From assembly GCA_030834965.1 (NCBI GenBank), contig JAUQWW010000029.1, forward strand, positions 1 to 62,930: DNA of 62,930 nucleotides, read 5' to 3'. Below, piece by piece: positions 51,864 through 61,003 of this stretch. The position numbers and the translations under genes are program-made. The notes beneath the pieces are model-generated. The model was given only the letters and a program-made list of their open reading frames with translations. It searched no databases and had not been told where the DNA came from. The stretch comes from Gallionellaceae bacterium. Lineage in GTDB: Bacteria > Pseudomonadota > Gammaproteobacteria > Burkholderiales > Gallionellaceae. Each line of letters starts with the position of its first letter. The stretch's first letter is position 1.

Positions 51864-51891
51864 AAAAAGGCAGGGGTGACCCTGCCTTTTT
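51864..51891 (+). terminator. Intrinsic terminator after the small exported protein
   Basis: AAAAAGGCAGGG and CCCTGCCTTTTT form a 12-bp stem around a GTGA loop, starting 14 bases after the stop codon. The T-run and symmetrical A-run are typical of a strong intrinsic terminator. Confidence 0.93.
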
Positions 51892-51979
51892 GCTTTTGTG
51901 CAGACCAAAATCAATCGCCATCTGGTTGTCGCACATCTGAAAGAACATTTATTAGCCCCATCCCTGTAAAATACCTTCC

Positions 51980-52426
51980 ATGATCTGGAAACCTAACGTC
52001 ACCGTCGCCGCGGTCATCGAGCGCGATGGGAAATTTCTGCTGGTGGAGGAACACACCTCACAAGGCCTGCTGCTCAATCAGCCGGCCGGCCATCTGGAAT
52101 TTAACGAATCGCTGCTTGCTGCTGTGGCGCGCGAAACGCTGGAAGAATCCGCTTATACATTTGAGCCGCAACATATCCTCGGCATTTACCGCTGGCACGC
52201 GCCTGCATCCGACACAACCTATCTGCGCTTCGCTTTTACCGGATGCATCCTTGCCCATGATCCCGAACGCACACTGGATGATGGCATCGTGCGCGCAATC
52301 TGGATGTCGCCGGATGAGATTCGAGCCTGCACCCAGCGTCACCGCAGCCCGCTGATACTGCGCTGCGTGGAAGATTATCTGGCGGGCAAACGCTACCCGC
52401 TGGAACTTCTTGTGCACTATGGCTAA
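51980..52426 (+). CDS. nudJ: Nudix phosphatase NudJ
   Basis: The 148-residue Nudix protein has a slightly altered Nudix box, GHLEFNESLLAAVARETLEE followed by SAY, where the usual Gly after EE is Ala-containing. Other NudJ features are MIWKPNVTVAAVIERDGKFL, EEHTSQGLLLNQPAGHLE and a YRWHAP-type segment. NudJ hydrolyses thiamine and nucleoside phosphates in E. coli. It lies upstream of mnmA as in E. coli, here separated from it by a palindromic repeat. Confidence 0.88.
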   Translation: MIWKPNVTVAAVIERDGKFLLVEEHTSQGLLLNQPAGHLEFNESLLAAVARETLEESAYTFEPQHILGIYRWHAPASDTTYLRFAFTGCILAHDPERTLDDGIVRAIWMSPDEIRACTQRHRSPLILRCVEDYLAGKRYPLELLVHYG

Positions 52427-52434
52427 TCCGCCCC

Positions 52435-52558
52435 GTCATTCCCGCGCAGGCGGGAATCCAGCAGTTAAATATTCCGCGAAGCGGACAAAGCCTTTTATCT
52501 TGTCCCGCTACGCGGAGTTTAGCTTGATTGACTGGATTCCCGCCTGCGCGGGAATGAC
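52435..52558. repeat. REP-like palindromic repeat, copy 2 (composite)
   Basis: Two perfectly inverted 27-base arms, 52435-52461 and 52532-52558, have the same ends as the copy at 34.7 kb (GTCATTCCCGCG ... GGAATCCAG). Between them is a second imperfect inverted pair, TCCGCGAAGCGG-ACAA against TTGTCCCGCTACGCGGA, giving a two-hairpin composite. It ends 11 bases before mnmA and must be in the nudJ-mnmA transcript. Confidence 0.9.
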
Positions 52559-52569
52559 AGAAAGCAATC

Positions 52570-53652
52570 ATGGTCGCTAAGCGCGTCGTGGTAGGCATGT
52601 CCGGCGGCGTGGATTCTTCCGTCACCGCTCTGCTATTGAAACAGCAAGGCTATGACGTCATCGGCCTGTTCATGAAGAATTGGGAAGATGACGACGACGA
52701 TGAATACTGCTCTTCGCGCGAAGACCTGATAGACGCGGTATCAGTCGCCGACGTGATCGGCATCCCCATCGAAGCCGTGAACTTCGCCACGGAATACAAG
52801 GATCGCGTGTTCAGCTATTTCCTGCGCGAATACGAGACCGGGCGCACGCCCAACCCGGACATCCTGTGCAACTCCGAAATCAAGTTCAAGGCCTTTCTCG
52901 ACCATGCCATGCGCCTGGGGGCAGATGCGATTGCGATGGGGCATTACGCGCAGGTGCGCGAAGTGGACGGCATGTTCGAGTTGCTCAAGGCACAGGACGC
53001 CAGCAAGGATCAGAGTTACTTCCTGCATCGGCTGAACCAGGCGCAGCTATCAAAAGCGATGTTCCCGCTGGGCAAGCTGCTGAAAACCGAGGTGCGCGAG
53101 ATCGCGCGCAAACACGGCCTCGCCAACCACGCCAAGCGCGACAGCACCGGCATCTGCTTCATCGGCGAGCGCCCGTTCCGCGAATTCCTCAACCGCTACC
53201 TGCCCACCCAGCCGGGCGACATGGTCACGCCGGAAGGTAAAGTGGTCGGGCAGCATCAGGGACTGTCATTCTATACTCTCGGCCAGCGCCAGGGACTGGG
53301 CATCGGCGGCGGCAAGGATGGAACCGGCGAGCCGTGGTTCGTGGCAAGCAAGGACATGCCCGGCAACCGCCTGATCGTCGTGCAGGGCCACGACCACCCA
53401 GCGCTGCTGACGCCGCACCTCGATGCAATCGAGATGCACTGGATCAGCGGCCATGCACCGGACGTCACGCGCGACTATGCTGCCAAGACCCGCTACCGCC
53501 AGCACGACGCCGCCTGCCGCATCACGAAGTTATCGGATGGTGCGGCGGCATTTGATTTCCGTGAACAGCAATGGGCCGTCACGCCGGGGCAATCGGTAGT
53601 GGTATATGACGGCGAGGTTTGTCTGGGCGGCGGGATTATTGAGAATCGCTGA
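52570..53652 (+). CDS. mnmA: tRNA-specific 2-thiouridylase MnmA
   Basis: The 360-residue protein makes 2-thiouridine at position 34 of Lys, Glu and Gln tRNAs. Visible are the PP-loop ([11 protein letters not shown]), [13 protein letters not shown] with the first catalytic Cys, [27 protein letters not shown] with the second Cys, and the C-terminal beta-barrel. Only 11 bases separate it from the upstream palindromic repeat, so its ribosome site lies next to the repeat arm. Confidence 0.97.
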   Translation: MVAKRVVVGMSGGVDSSVTALLLKQQGYDVIGLFMKNWEDDDDDEYCSSREDLIDAVSVADVIGIPIEAVNFATEYKDRVFSYFLREYETGRTPNPDILCNSEIKFKAFLDHAMRLGADAIAMGHYAQVREVDGMFELLKAQDASKDQSYFLHRLNQAQLSKAMFPLGKLLKTEVREIARKHGLANHAKRDSTGICFIGERPFREFLNRYLPTQPGDMVTPEGKVVGQHQGLSFYTLGQRQGLGIGGGKDGTGEPWFVASKDMPGNRLIVVQGHDHPALLTPHLDAIEMHWISGHAPDVTRDYAAKTRYRQHDAACRITKLSDGAAAFDFREQQWAVTPGQSVVVYDGEVCLGGGIIENR

Positions 53653-53779
53653 CGGGTTCCAACTGTCACATCATTGGCTGCTTTTGATTGTGTAGCAGCC
53701 GCTGGTATCGAAGCCGATTATTTATCTGCTAACGACCTCTGGAATAAACTCAAGGGATGCAGAAAACTACTGAGCCTAC

Positions 53780-54526
53780 CTACACCCGCTGCTCATTTTC
53801 TAATTGAATTTTCCGCTCTGATAATTCCTGCATGAGTTGTTTTGCCAAGTCGCCGAGCGGATCGCCACCCATGGCTTCGGTTTCCTCGATCGTTTTTTTC
53901 AGCTCATAAATCTCTGTCTGCTGCATCGCATCCATTTCCTGTTCCACCTCTTTCATACGGCGGCGGAGCTGGGCGATGCGGCGGATGGTTTTGACGATGC
54001 GTGAGGCAACATCGCCACCCGTGATTGCTTCGGGATCTTGGCCGTATTCCTTAACCAGTTTTTCAATGGCCTGTTGATCGCCACGTTCATACGCAAGGTT
54101 CACTTGCGCCATCAACTCAGTGCGGCGCAACCGCTCAGGCTCTGTGGTGGCGCGGTCGGGGTGCATCAGCTTGGCGGCTTGACGGAAAGCAAACTTGACT
54201 TCCGGTGTAATTACTGGCGGTGGGGCTGGCTGTGCCTCGATCAAACCGGCTTCTTCAGCGGAAGCTTTTGCCTGTTGTTCTGCGGCCTGTGCATGAGCTT
54301 GTGCGGCAGCATCGTCGGGGGAGAGTCCCGCCTGCACCCTGGCAATTTGTGCGTCTAACTCATCCAACTGCGCATACAGCCGCCCCACGGTTTGATGGTA
54401 GCGGTGCTGAAATTGCGCGATCTCTGTTTTACCGGTTTCCAGTGTCAACTCAGCCGAAGTCACTTGCTCTTCAAGCTCTGTTTGCTCGGTTTCCAGTCGG
54501 TTGAGTTCCTGTTCTTCGGGGAGCAT
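53780..54526 (-). CDS. J-domain-like coiled-coil protein
   Basis: The 248-residue soluble protein begins with a coiled coil (about 1-75, EEQELNRLETEQTELEEQV onward), a Pro/Ala-rich linker, then a region resembling a J domain: EVKFAFRQAAKLMHPDRATT with the HPD tripeptide that stimulates DnaK, followed by TELMAQVNLAYERGDQQAI. A second long coiled coil forms the C-terminal third (RRIAQLRRRMKEVEQEMDAM). It could be a specialised Hsp40 that recruits DnaK. The ATG at 54526 overlaps the stop of the Sel1-repeat gene by one base (TAATG), suggesting a coupled pair. The 127 bases downstream to mnmA hold no gene, only a GGCTGCT/AGCAGCC stem-loop. Confidence 0.75.
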   Translation of the reverse strand: MLPEEQELNRLETEQTELEEQVTSAELTLETGKTEIAQFQHRYHQTVGRLYAQLDELDAQIARVQAGLSPDDAAAQAHAQAAEQQAKASAEEAGLIEAQPAPPPVITPEVKFAFRQAAKLMHPDRATTEPERLRRTELMAQVNLAYERGDQQAIEKLVKEYGQDPEAITGGDVASRIVKTIRRIAQLRRRMKEVEQEMDAMQQTEIYELKKTIEETEAMGGDPLGDLAKQLMQELSERKIQLENEQRV

Positions 54527-56391
54527 TATTTTTTCCAATCAATACCTAAATCCATGAGATGTGCCTGTGCATCAGCATCACCTTGTTCAGCAGCCAGTCG
54601 AAGCCACTTCATCGCCTCTTCGTCATCTTGCGGAATACCGATTCCGTGTGCATACATCCACCCAAGATTGAATTGCGCAACCACATCGCCTTGTTCAGCA
54701 GGCAATCGATACCACTTCATCGCTTCTTCGTAATCTTGCGTAATACCTTCTCCGAAGCAATACATCTGCCCAAGATTGGATTGCGCATTGGCATCGCCTT
54801 GTTCAGCAGCCAGTCGATACCACTTCATCGCTTCTTCGTAATCTTGAGGAACACCGTTTCCGTGTGCATACAGCCACCCAAGATTGAATTGCGCATCAGC
54901 ATGACCTTGCTCAGCAGCCAGTCGATACCACTTTACCGCCTCTTCGCGATTTTGAGGAGCACCTTCTCCGTGTTCATACATCCGCCCAAGATTGTATTGT
55001 GCGCGATCATGACCTTGCTCAGCAGCCAGTCGACACCACTTCATCGCCTCTTCGTAATCTTGAGGAACACCCTGTCCAAAGTAACCCCGTCCGTAGTAAT
55101 ACATCACCCCGATCATGCGTTGTGTTTCAGCTTTCTCAGTAGCCAGTCGATACAACTTCATCGCCTCTTCGTAATCTTGAGGAACACCTTTTCCGAGGTT
55201 ATACATCAGTCCGATGCTGGCGTTTGCACCAGCATGGCCTTGTTCAGCAGCCAGTCGGTACCACTTCATCGCCTCCTCGTAATCTTGAGGAACACCTTGG
55301 CCGCATTCATACATCATCCCGGTGGCGGCTTGTGCATTAGCATGACCTTGTTCAGCAGACAGTCGATACCACTTCAACGCCTCTTCGTAATTTGGAGGAA
55401 CACCGTTTCCGTTTGCATACATCCACCCAAGTTTGAATTGCGCACCCGCATGGCCTTGTTCAGCAGCCAGTCGGTACCACTTCAACGCCTCTTCGTCATC
55501 TTGAGGAACACCGGCTCCAAGGTCATACATCCGCCCGATGCGGTGTTGCGCACCAGCATGACCTTGTTCAGCAGCCAGTCGATACCACTTCATCGCCTCT
55601 TCGTAATCTTGAGGAACACCGTTTCCGTGTGCATACAGCCACCCAAGATTGAATTGCGCATCGGCATGGCCTTGTTCAGCAGCCAGTCGATACCACTTCA
55701 TCGCTTCTTCGTAATCTTGCGGAATACCTTCTCCGTAGTAATACATCAGCCCAAGGTGGTATTGCGCATCATCATGACCTTGCTCGGCAGCCAGTCGATA
55801 CCGCTTCATCGCTTCTTCGTCATCTTTCGGAATACCTTTTCCGAAGCCATACATCAGCCCAAGTTGGTATTGCGCACCAGCATGACCTTGCTCGGCAGCC
55901 AGTCGATACCACTTCATCGCTTCTTCGTAATCTTGAAGAACACCTTTTCTGTTTTCATACATCCACCCAAGCTCAAATTGGGCATTCGCAAAGCCTTGTT
56001 CAGCAGCCAGTCGATACCACTTCATCGCCTCTTCGTAATTTTGAGGAACACCGTTTCCGTTTGCATACATCCGCCCAAGCTCAAATTGGGCATTCGCAAA
56101 GCCTTGATCTGCTGCAAGTTGGTACCATTTCACTGCCTCTTTATAATCATCTCCGTTGAAACACATCAGCCCACGGTTGTATTGATCTTTGGCATTAGTC
56201 TCATATGCAGTCAGTACCGCTCGCGCTGCTGTTAGCTTCTCGTCTTTGACTGCTACCGCATCGTTACCTTTTTGTTGTGTATTGGACAAAACTGCTGCCA
56301 ATCCGCGCCCCACAAGGCTGCCGCGTTGTTCCAACAGCACGGCCACAGATTGTACGGTGATTGCGGCAAGTAGATTTTTGCGTTCGGACAT
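54526..56391 (-). CDS. Sel1-like repeat (SLR) protein, 15 repeats
   Basis: The 621-residue protein has a moderately hydrophobic N-terminal segment (LLAAITVQSVAVLLEQRGSL), a short spacer and then fifteen consecutive Sel1-like units of about 36 residues to the C-terminus. The consensus is DYEEAMKWYRLAAEQGHA followed by AQxxLGxMYxxGxGVPQ. Only the tenth unit deviates, with a shortened helix and a small insertion. SLR solenoids bind proteins or peptidoglycan-associated partners and occur in host-interaction and stress proteins. No signal peptide is convincing. It is translationally coupled to the J-domain-like gene. No enzyme domain is present, so the role must be scaffolding. Confidence 0.9.
   Translation of the reverse strand: MSERKNLLAAITVQSVAVLLEQRGSLVGRGLAAVLSNTQQKGNDAVAVKDEKLTAARAVLTAYETNAKDQYNRGLMCFNGDDYKEAVKWYQLAADQGFANAQFELGRMYANGNGVPQNYEEAMKWYRLAAEQGFANAQFELGWMYENRKGVLQDYEEAMKWYRLAAEQGHAGAQYQLGLMYGFGKGIPKDDEEAMKRYRLAAEQGHDDAQYHLGLMYYYGEGIPQDYEEAMKWYRLAAEQGHADAQFNLGWLYAHGNGVPQDYEEAMKWYRLAAEQGHAGAQHRIGRMYDLGAGVPQDDEEALKWYRLAAEQGHAGAQFKLGWMYANGNGVPPNYEEALKWYRLSAEQGHANAQAATGMMYECGQGVPQDYEEAMKWYRLAAEQGHAGANASIGLMYNLGKGVPQDYEEAMKLYRLATEKAETQRMIGVMYYYGRGYFGQGVPQDYEEAMKWCRLAAEQGHDRAQYNLGRMYEHGEGAPQNREEAVKWYRLAAEQGHADAQFNLGWLYAHGNGVPQDYEEAMKWYRLAAEQGDANAQSNLGQMYCFGEGITQDYEEAMKWYRLPAEQGDVVAQFNLGWMYAHGIGIPQDDEEAMKWLRLAAEQGDADAQAHLMDLGIDWKK
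54560..56160 (-). repeat. Tandem DNA repeats of about 108 bp encoding the SLR units
   Basis: The coding DNA itself is nearly identical over many units, for example the string around 54840-54930 and that around 55600-55690, which encode units 12 and 5 with almost the same 36 residues. This degree of DNA identity points to recent duplication or gene conversion and makes copy-number variation and assembly collapse likely. Confidence 0.85.
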
Positions 56392-56404
56392 CCGGTTTTC
56401 TCAG

Positions 56405-57088
56405 TTATATTTTGTTCGGCAAATCTTCGACTGATGCGATGTCGCAGCAATTGCCTATTTCAAGATCAATATATTTATCTTCTGGTGGTGAACCCTCGTC
56501 ATGCAGGCGTCCAAAGGCGCAGCTTGTGATCGACAGTCGATATTCTTGGTCTTCTTCAAAAGACTCTGCTTTTTGAAACACATTGTAATGAAACTGTTGG
56601 GAGTTCAGGGTGTTCTTGCCAATTTCATGGCCACGATCATATTTGACTGCGCCGCAATGGATCCATAATTTCGGATGGTTTCGCACTAACCAGCTCTTGA
56701 CTCTTTGGAACATTTCCACTGGATTGCGAATTACAACCTTGCAGTCGTACTCACCCTGCTCTGCAAAAAGAGTCAATCGGCTACCGGCGATTGACGAGGA
56801 TGACATACACCACGCATATACATCATTCATTGAGCCTGTTTCCATCGGATGACCATCTACAAGATATTGGCTGTTACCGTCGTTTGCATCTCCGAGAACC
56901 TTGTTTTCCCAATTGCGAAAGTATTCAAGATGTCGAATTCTGAGTATTCCTGAGTCAAGCAAAGATTCAGCATGCTTCCGCGACATGGCTTTGACCAGCA
57001 AGCCTGGCGCAGGGAAATCATTGTATTCAATTCCGTTGGACAGGAATGTTCCCGATTGTGTTCTTTCTATATTCATTTCTGTTGGCAT
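56405..57088 (-). CDS. Hypothetical protein, family not recognised
   Basis: The 227-residue cytoplasmic protein has no signal peptide or membrane segment and lower GC than its neighbours. The central part (AMSRKHAESLLDSGILRIRH, then LEYFRNWEN and GDANDG) resembles the opening of several short proteins of unknown function found next to restriction or toxin genes, but I cannot assign a family. There are several cysteines and aromatic residues (WIHCGAVKYDRGHEI). The start could also be the ATG four codons downstream (57076). It lies between the SLR gene and the membrane-anchored nuclease-like gene, on the same strand. Confidence 0.6.
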   Translation of the reverse strand: MPTEMNIERTQSGTFLSNGIEYNDFPAPGLLVKAMSRKHAESLLDSGILRIRHLEYFRNWENKVLGDANDGNSQYLVDGHPMETGSMNDVYAWCMSSSSIAGSRLTLFAEQGEYDCKVVIRNPVEMFQRVKSWLVRNHPKLWIHCGAVKYDRGHEIGKNTLNSQQFHYNVFQKAESFEEDQEYRLSITSCAFGRLHDEGSPPEDKYIDLEIGNCCDIASVEDLPNKI

Positions 57089-57131
57089 GCCAAACGTGGT
57101 CGTTACGGGTTAAATTTCGCGGTGTGCATGG

Positions 57132-57734
57132 TTAGCCATTATTGGTTTTCGCGGCGTGTTGCGCCATGAGATTGCCGATTTCACTGCGACCTATCATTTT
57201 CACGCCGGATTTTTCCGCTAGTTCCAGCGCATTGGCAGTAAATGCGCCAGTGGCAATCACCCAGGCAGCCTGACAATTGTAATAAGCCATACCGGAAAGC
57301 GCCTCTTGCACGGCTCCTACGCCGACACTACCCACATAGCGTTTGGCTTGCACCGCAATGCGTTGCCCGTCCTTGCTCAAGATCAGGTCTGCTCCGTAAT
57401 CCCCCGACGTGGGTGTGAGTTCGGCTGTATAGCCTTGGGCGCGAAATAATCCGGCGAGAAACTCTTCAAATTCCAAGCCGTCAAGTTGATCAAGCTCAGC
57501 CGCTCTGGCTGCCCCAAACCGCCGTTGCCAGGCATCCTGCTCGCGTTGCTTCCTGCTCAAAACCCGGTGTTGATCTTTGGCAAATTGCAACGTGTTGCGC
57601 AGGTGGCGAGCTTCCTTCTCTTCTTTTGGCGGTAGCTCGGTGATCGGTGCGGAAGGCGTAGATTTCCCCGTAAATGCCCGCCACACCAGCCACGCAATGC
57701 CAGCGAAAAGCAGAATGAGGAATAGGTCTTTCAT
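57132..57734 (-). CDS. Membrane-anchored Mrr/RecB-like nuclease protein
   Basis: The 200-residue protein has an N-terminal transmembrane helix (MKDLFLILLFAGIAWLVWRA), a charged helical linker, and a restriction-endonuclease-like domain: LDGLEFEEFLAGLFRAQGYT, TPTSGDYGADLIL with the metal-binding Asp, RIAVQAKRY as the QxK motif, and VGVGAVQEALSGMAYY. The order matches the Mrr_cat fold. Membrane-anchored members exist in many bacteria with unclear function; action on incoming or envelope-associated DNA is possible. The ATG at 57734 is preferred to a TTG three codons upstream. Confidence 0.85.
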   Translation of the reverse strand: MKDLFLILLFAGIAWLVWRAFTGKSTPSAPITELPPKEEKEARHLRNTLQFAKDQHRVLSRKQREQDAWQRRFGAARAAELDQLDGLEFEEFLAGLFRAQGYTAELTPTSGDYGADLILSKDGQRIAVQAKRYVGSVGVGAVQEALSGMAYYNCQAAWVIATGAFTANALELAEKSGVKMIGRSEIGNLMAQHAAKTNNG

Positions 57735-57924
57735 AATAGGCAATCAGGAGTCATCGTTATAACTTTGCACACCTCTTCTAACCCCAGATGATTGAGTGAA
57801 TGTTGTATCTCAAGGCTGACGCAAGTTTTTCTCTATCATCAATTTTGAATCCGTTCTTGAGGTTCTGCTTGGTACGGTGCGGCATGTACCGAATTTTCAC
57901 TGGCAACAAATTCAGTCACCGGGC

Positions 57925-58314
57925 TTACAACAGTTGGATCGCCGGCTTTGCTTCAGGCGGTGCATCTTTCTTCATTTTCTCGTCAAACGTGGCGAATTTT
58001 CTGGCGTTGTGGCTGGATGCCAGGTGCAGGGCATCCGCGAAATCCATGCCATCCTCGCACCATTGCAATGCCTGGGCGATTACCAGCGGCTGTTCGAGTT
58101 CGACGTTTCCCAGTCCGCTCAATTTGCGGAAGCTGCTGACAATAGTGGCATGCTCAAGGCGATATAAGCGGCGCAGCACCCATTCTGTTTCAAGCAGAAC
58201 GGTCTTGGGTATGAAGATAGTTTCTTTTTTGAACAGCGCTGTAGCACGCTTGGTTTGCAATGCATCGTCACCGGTTAACAGGCGCACTAAAACGTTGGTA
58301 TCAACGGCGTGCAT
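57925..58314 (-). CDS. vapC: PIN-domain toxin VapC
   Basis: The 129-residue PIN ribonuclease has the four acidic active-site positions: D5 in HAVDTNVLVRLL, a Glu in LLETEWVL, and the pair in DGMDFADALHLA plus FATFDEKM. VapC toxins cut specific tRNAs or rRNA. The gene overlaps the end of its antitoxin gene by 14 bases, the normal VapBC arrangement. About 190 bases downstream (57735-57924) contain no recognisable gene. Confidence 0.92.
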   Translation of the reverse strand: MHAVDTNVLVRLLTGDDALQTKRATALFKKETIFIPKTVLLETEWVLRRLYRLEHATIVSSFRKLSGLGNVELEQPLVIAQALQWCEDGMDFADALHLASSHNARKFATFDEKMKKDAPPEAKPAIQLL

Positions 58315-58561
58315 AGCGTGCCTTGGTTTCGGCCGTAATGGCTTTGTCCATTTCTTCCAGGGTGTGCGTCTTTCCGGTGTAGCCTGTACAGCCAGTCACC
58401 TCTTCCAGAGTAGTGGCGGCGAACGGTTTAAGCGGACGCAGCAACACACCATCGCCGGTATCCTCAACGGCAAACTCTACACCTGCCTTCCATTGATTCG
58501 CAGTGCGAATGGCTGCGGGCAGGATGACTTGGCCCTTGCTGGATAGTTTGGTGGTTTCCAT
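58301..58561 (-). CDS. vapB: AbrB-type antitoxin VapB
   Basis: The 86-residue protein has an N-terminal swapped-hairpin DNA-binding domain (TTKLSSKGQVILPAAIRTAN) and a C-terminal segment that should neutralise VapC (TLEEMDKAITAETKARYARR). The ATG at 58561 has AGAGGCG upstream; the long upstream frame is not supported. VapB probably represses its own promoter in the 160 bases shared with divergent purB. Confidence 0.9.
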   Translation of the reverse strand: METTKLSSKGQVILPAAIRTANQWKAGVEFAVEDTGDGVLLRPLKPFAATTLEEVTGCTGYTGKTHTLEEMDKAITAETKARYARR

Positions 58562-58687
58562 ATTTTCGCCTCTAGGTAAGAATAATGTAAGACATGCTAC
58601 GGCAAAGGCAGTTGTTTGGCAATAGCACTCTGTGCGCCAGCATTGCATTACAGACAAGCGCACGCAGCGCGCCCGGCTTTCACGTAA

Positions 58688-60094
<1,407 letters not shown>

Positions 60095-60103
60095 CCTAAG
60101 CGG

Positions 60104-60209
60104 GTACCCCCTCCCCCTTGCAGGGGGAGGGATGGAGAGGGGGTAGACACCATACTTACCCAACGTTCTACCCCCATCCTACCCTTCCCCCTGCAAGGAG
60201 GAAGGAACG
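60104..60209. repeat. C-rich/G-rich inverted repeat after purB
   Basis: CCCTCCCCCTTGCAGGGGGA (from about 60110) is itself palindromic around TTGCA, and the whole segment 60105-60147 is repeated in inverted, diverged form at about 60168-60208, ending CCCCTGCAAGGAGGAAGG. The two halves could form a long cruciform or RNA hairpin with internal G-runs. It starts ten bases after the purB stop and may serve as transcription end or as a mobile palindromic element. Confidence 0.75.
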
Positions 60210-60280
60210 GACATGACGTTTCTGCCGGATTATTTAATGAGGCAAATGAGAGGACCCTTTAGACCCCTCATCGCACAAGC

Positions 60281-61003
60281 CTACTTCACCGTACAAGTAT
60301 TGCTGTCCGACGATCCCAATCCGCTTCCGCTGGCCTTGTTGCTGCTGATGGCAGGAGGCATGGTGACCTGAATGCCCTGGGCAGGCGGAACCACCTTGGG
60401 TGGAGCCGCCTGACTCGGCGTATAGCTGAAGGAACCTGCAGGCACTTCGATGGTGCCTGCAGCATTCGTCACGACCGTTGCCCCTTGCGCCGTATCGGTG
60501 TGCAAACCGTTCGCCGGGGCCTGGCCGGCAACGGTCGGAACATTGGCGCAATCATTGTTGCACAGCAGCGCACCGAAGTGCGTGCCGCGTATCCCGATCG
60601 TCGCGGCTGACGTGGTCAGCTTGAATTGCTCCGGACTGCGCTTGCCCAGCATCCCCGTCACCGAGCGCATCCCGCCCTTGAGCAGGCTGACCAGAAAACT
60701 GTCGCTCTGCTTCTCGCCACTGTTGTAGCTATATGCATTCACCTGAAATACCGTCTCTGGCCGCAACACTACCTCGCTGCCATCGGTGAACTTGATGCGC
60801 GCAAAAGTGTTCGCCTCCGTTTTTAACGTATCGCCAACCTGTATTTCAGATTTCACGGACAGCAGCTTCTTCGTGCCATCCGCCCGAGTCGCAAAAAGCA
60901 CGCCGCCCAGATGGGTGACCGTACCCGCCCCTGCCGCCCAGGCCAGAGTGGGGAAGCACAAACAGGCCAATAAAATTAAACTAGCACTTTTCAGGTTTTG
61001 CAT
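60281..61003 (-). CDS. Exported FecR-domain protein
   Basis: The 240-residue protein has a signal peptide (SLILLACLCFPTLAWAAG) and a FecR-type domain (about 25-150): GVLFATRADGTKKLLSVKSE, FARIKFTDGSEVVLRPETVF, LLKGGMRSVTGMLGKRSPEQ and TSAATIGIRGTHFG. It has no transmembrane helix, unlike FecR regulators, and belongs to the group found beside large adhesins. The C-terminus is Pro/Ser/Gly-rich with a Cys. The ATG at 61003 overlaps the adhesin end by 23 bases, so the two are coupled. It may help adhesin folding or surface display; that is inference. Confidence 0.85.
   Translation of the reverse strand: MQNLKSASLILLACLCFPTLAWAAGAGTVTHLGGVLFATRADGTKKLLSVKSEIQVGDTLKTEANTFARIKFTDGSEVVLRPETVFQVNAYSYNSGEKQSDSFLVSLLKGGMRSVTGMLGKRSPEQFKLTTSAATIGIRGTHFGALLCNNDCANVPTVAGQAPANGLHTDTAQGATVVTNAAGTIEVPAGSFSYTPSQAAPPKVVPPAQGIQVTMPPAISSNKASGSGLGSSDSNTCTVK

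Noticed and set aside
53676-53700. Terminator after mnmA (GGCTGCT ... AGCAGCC)
   Set aside because: Perfect 7-bp stem but an 11-base loop and no T-tract, so not called as an intrinsic terminator.
54560-56160. CRISPR-like array
   Set aside because: Units are about 108 bp, translate in frame as Sel1 repeats and have no unique spacers or cas genes nearby.
54559-56235. 558-codon open frame on the plus strand across the SLR gene
   Set aside because: It is the reverse complement of the 108-bp repeats; its apparent regularity is inherited from the real minus-strand SLR gene and it has no ribosome site or recognisable domain.
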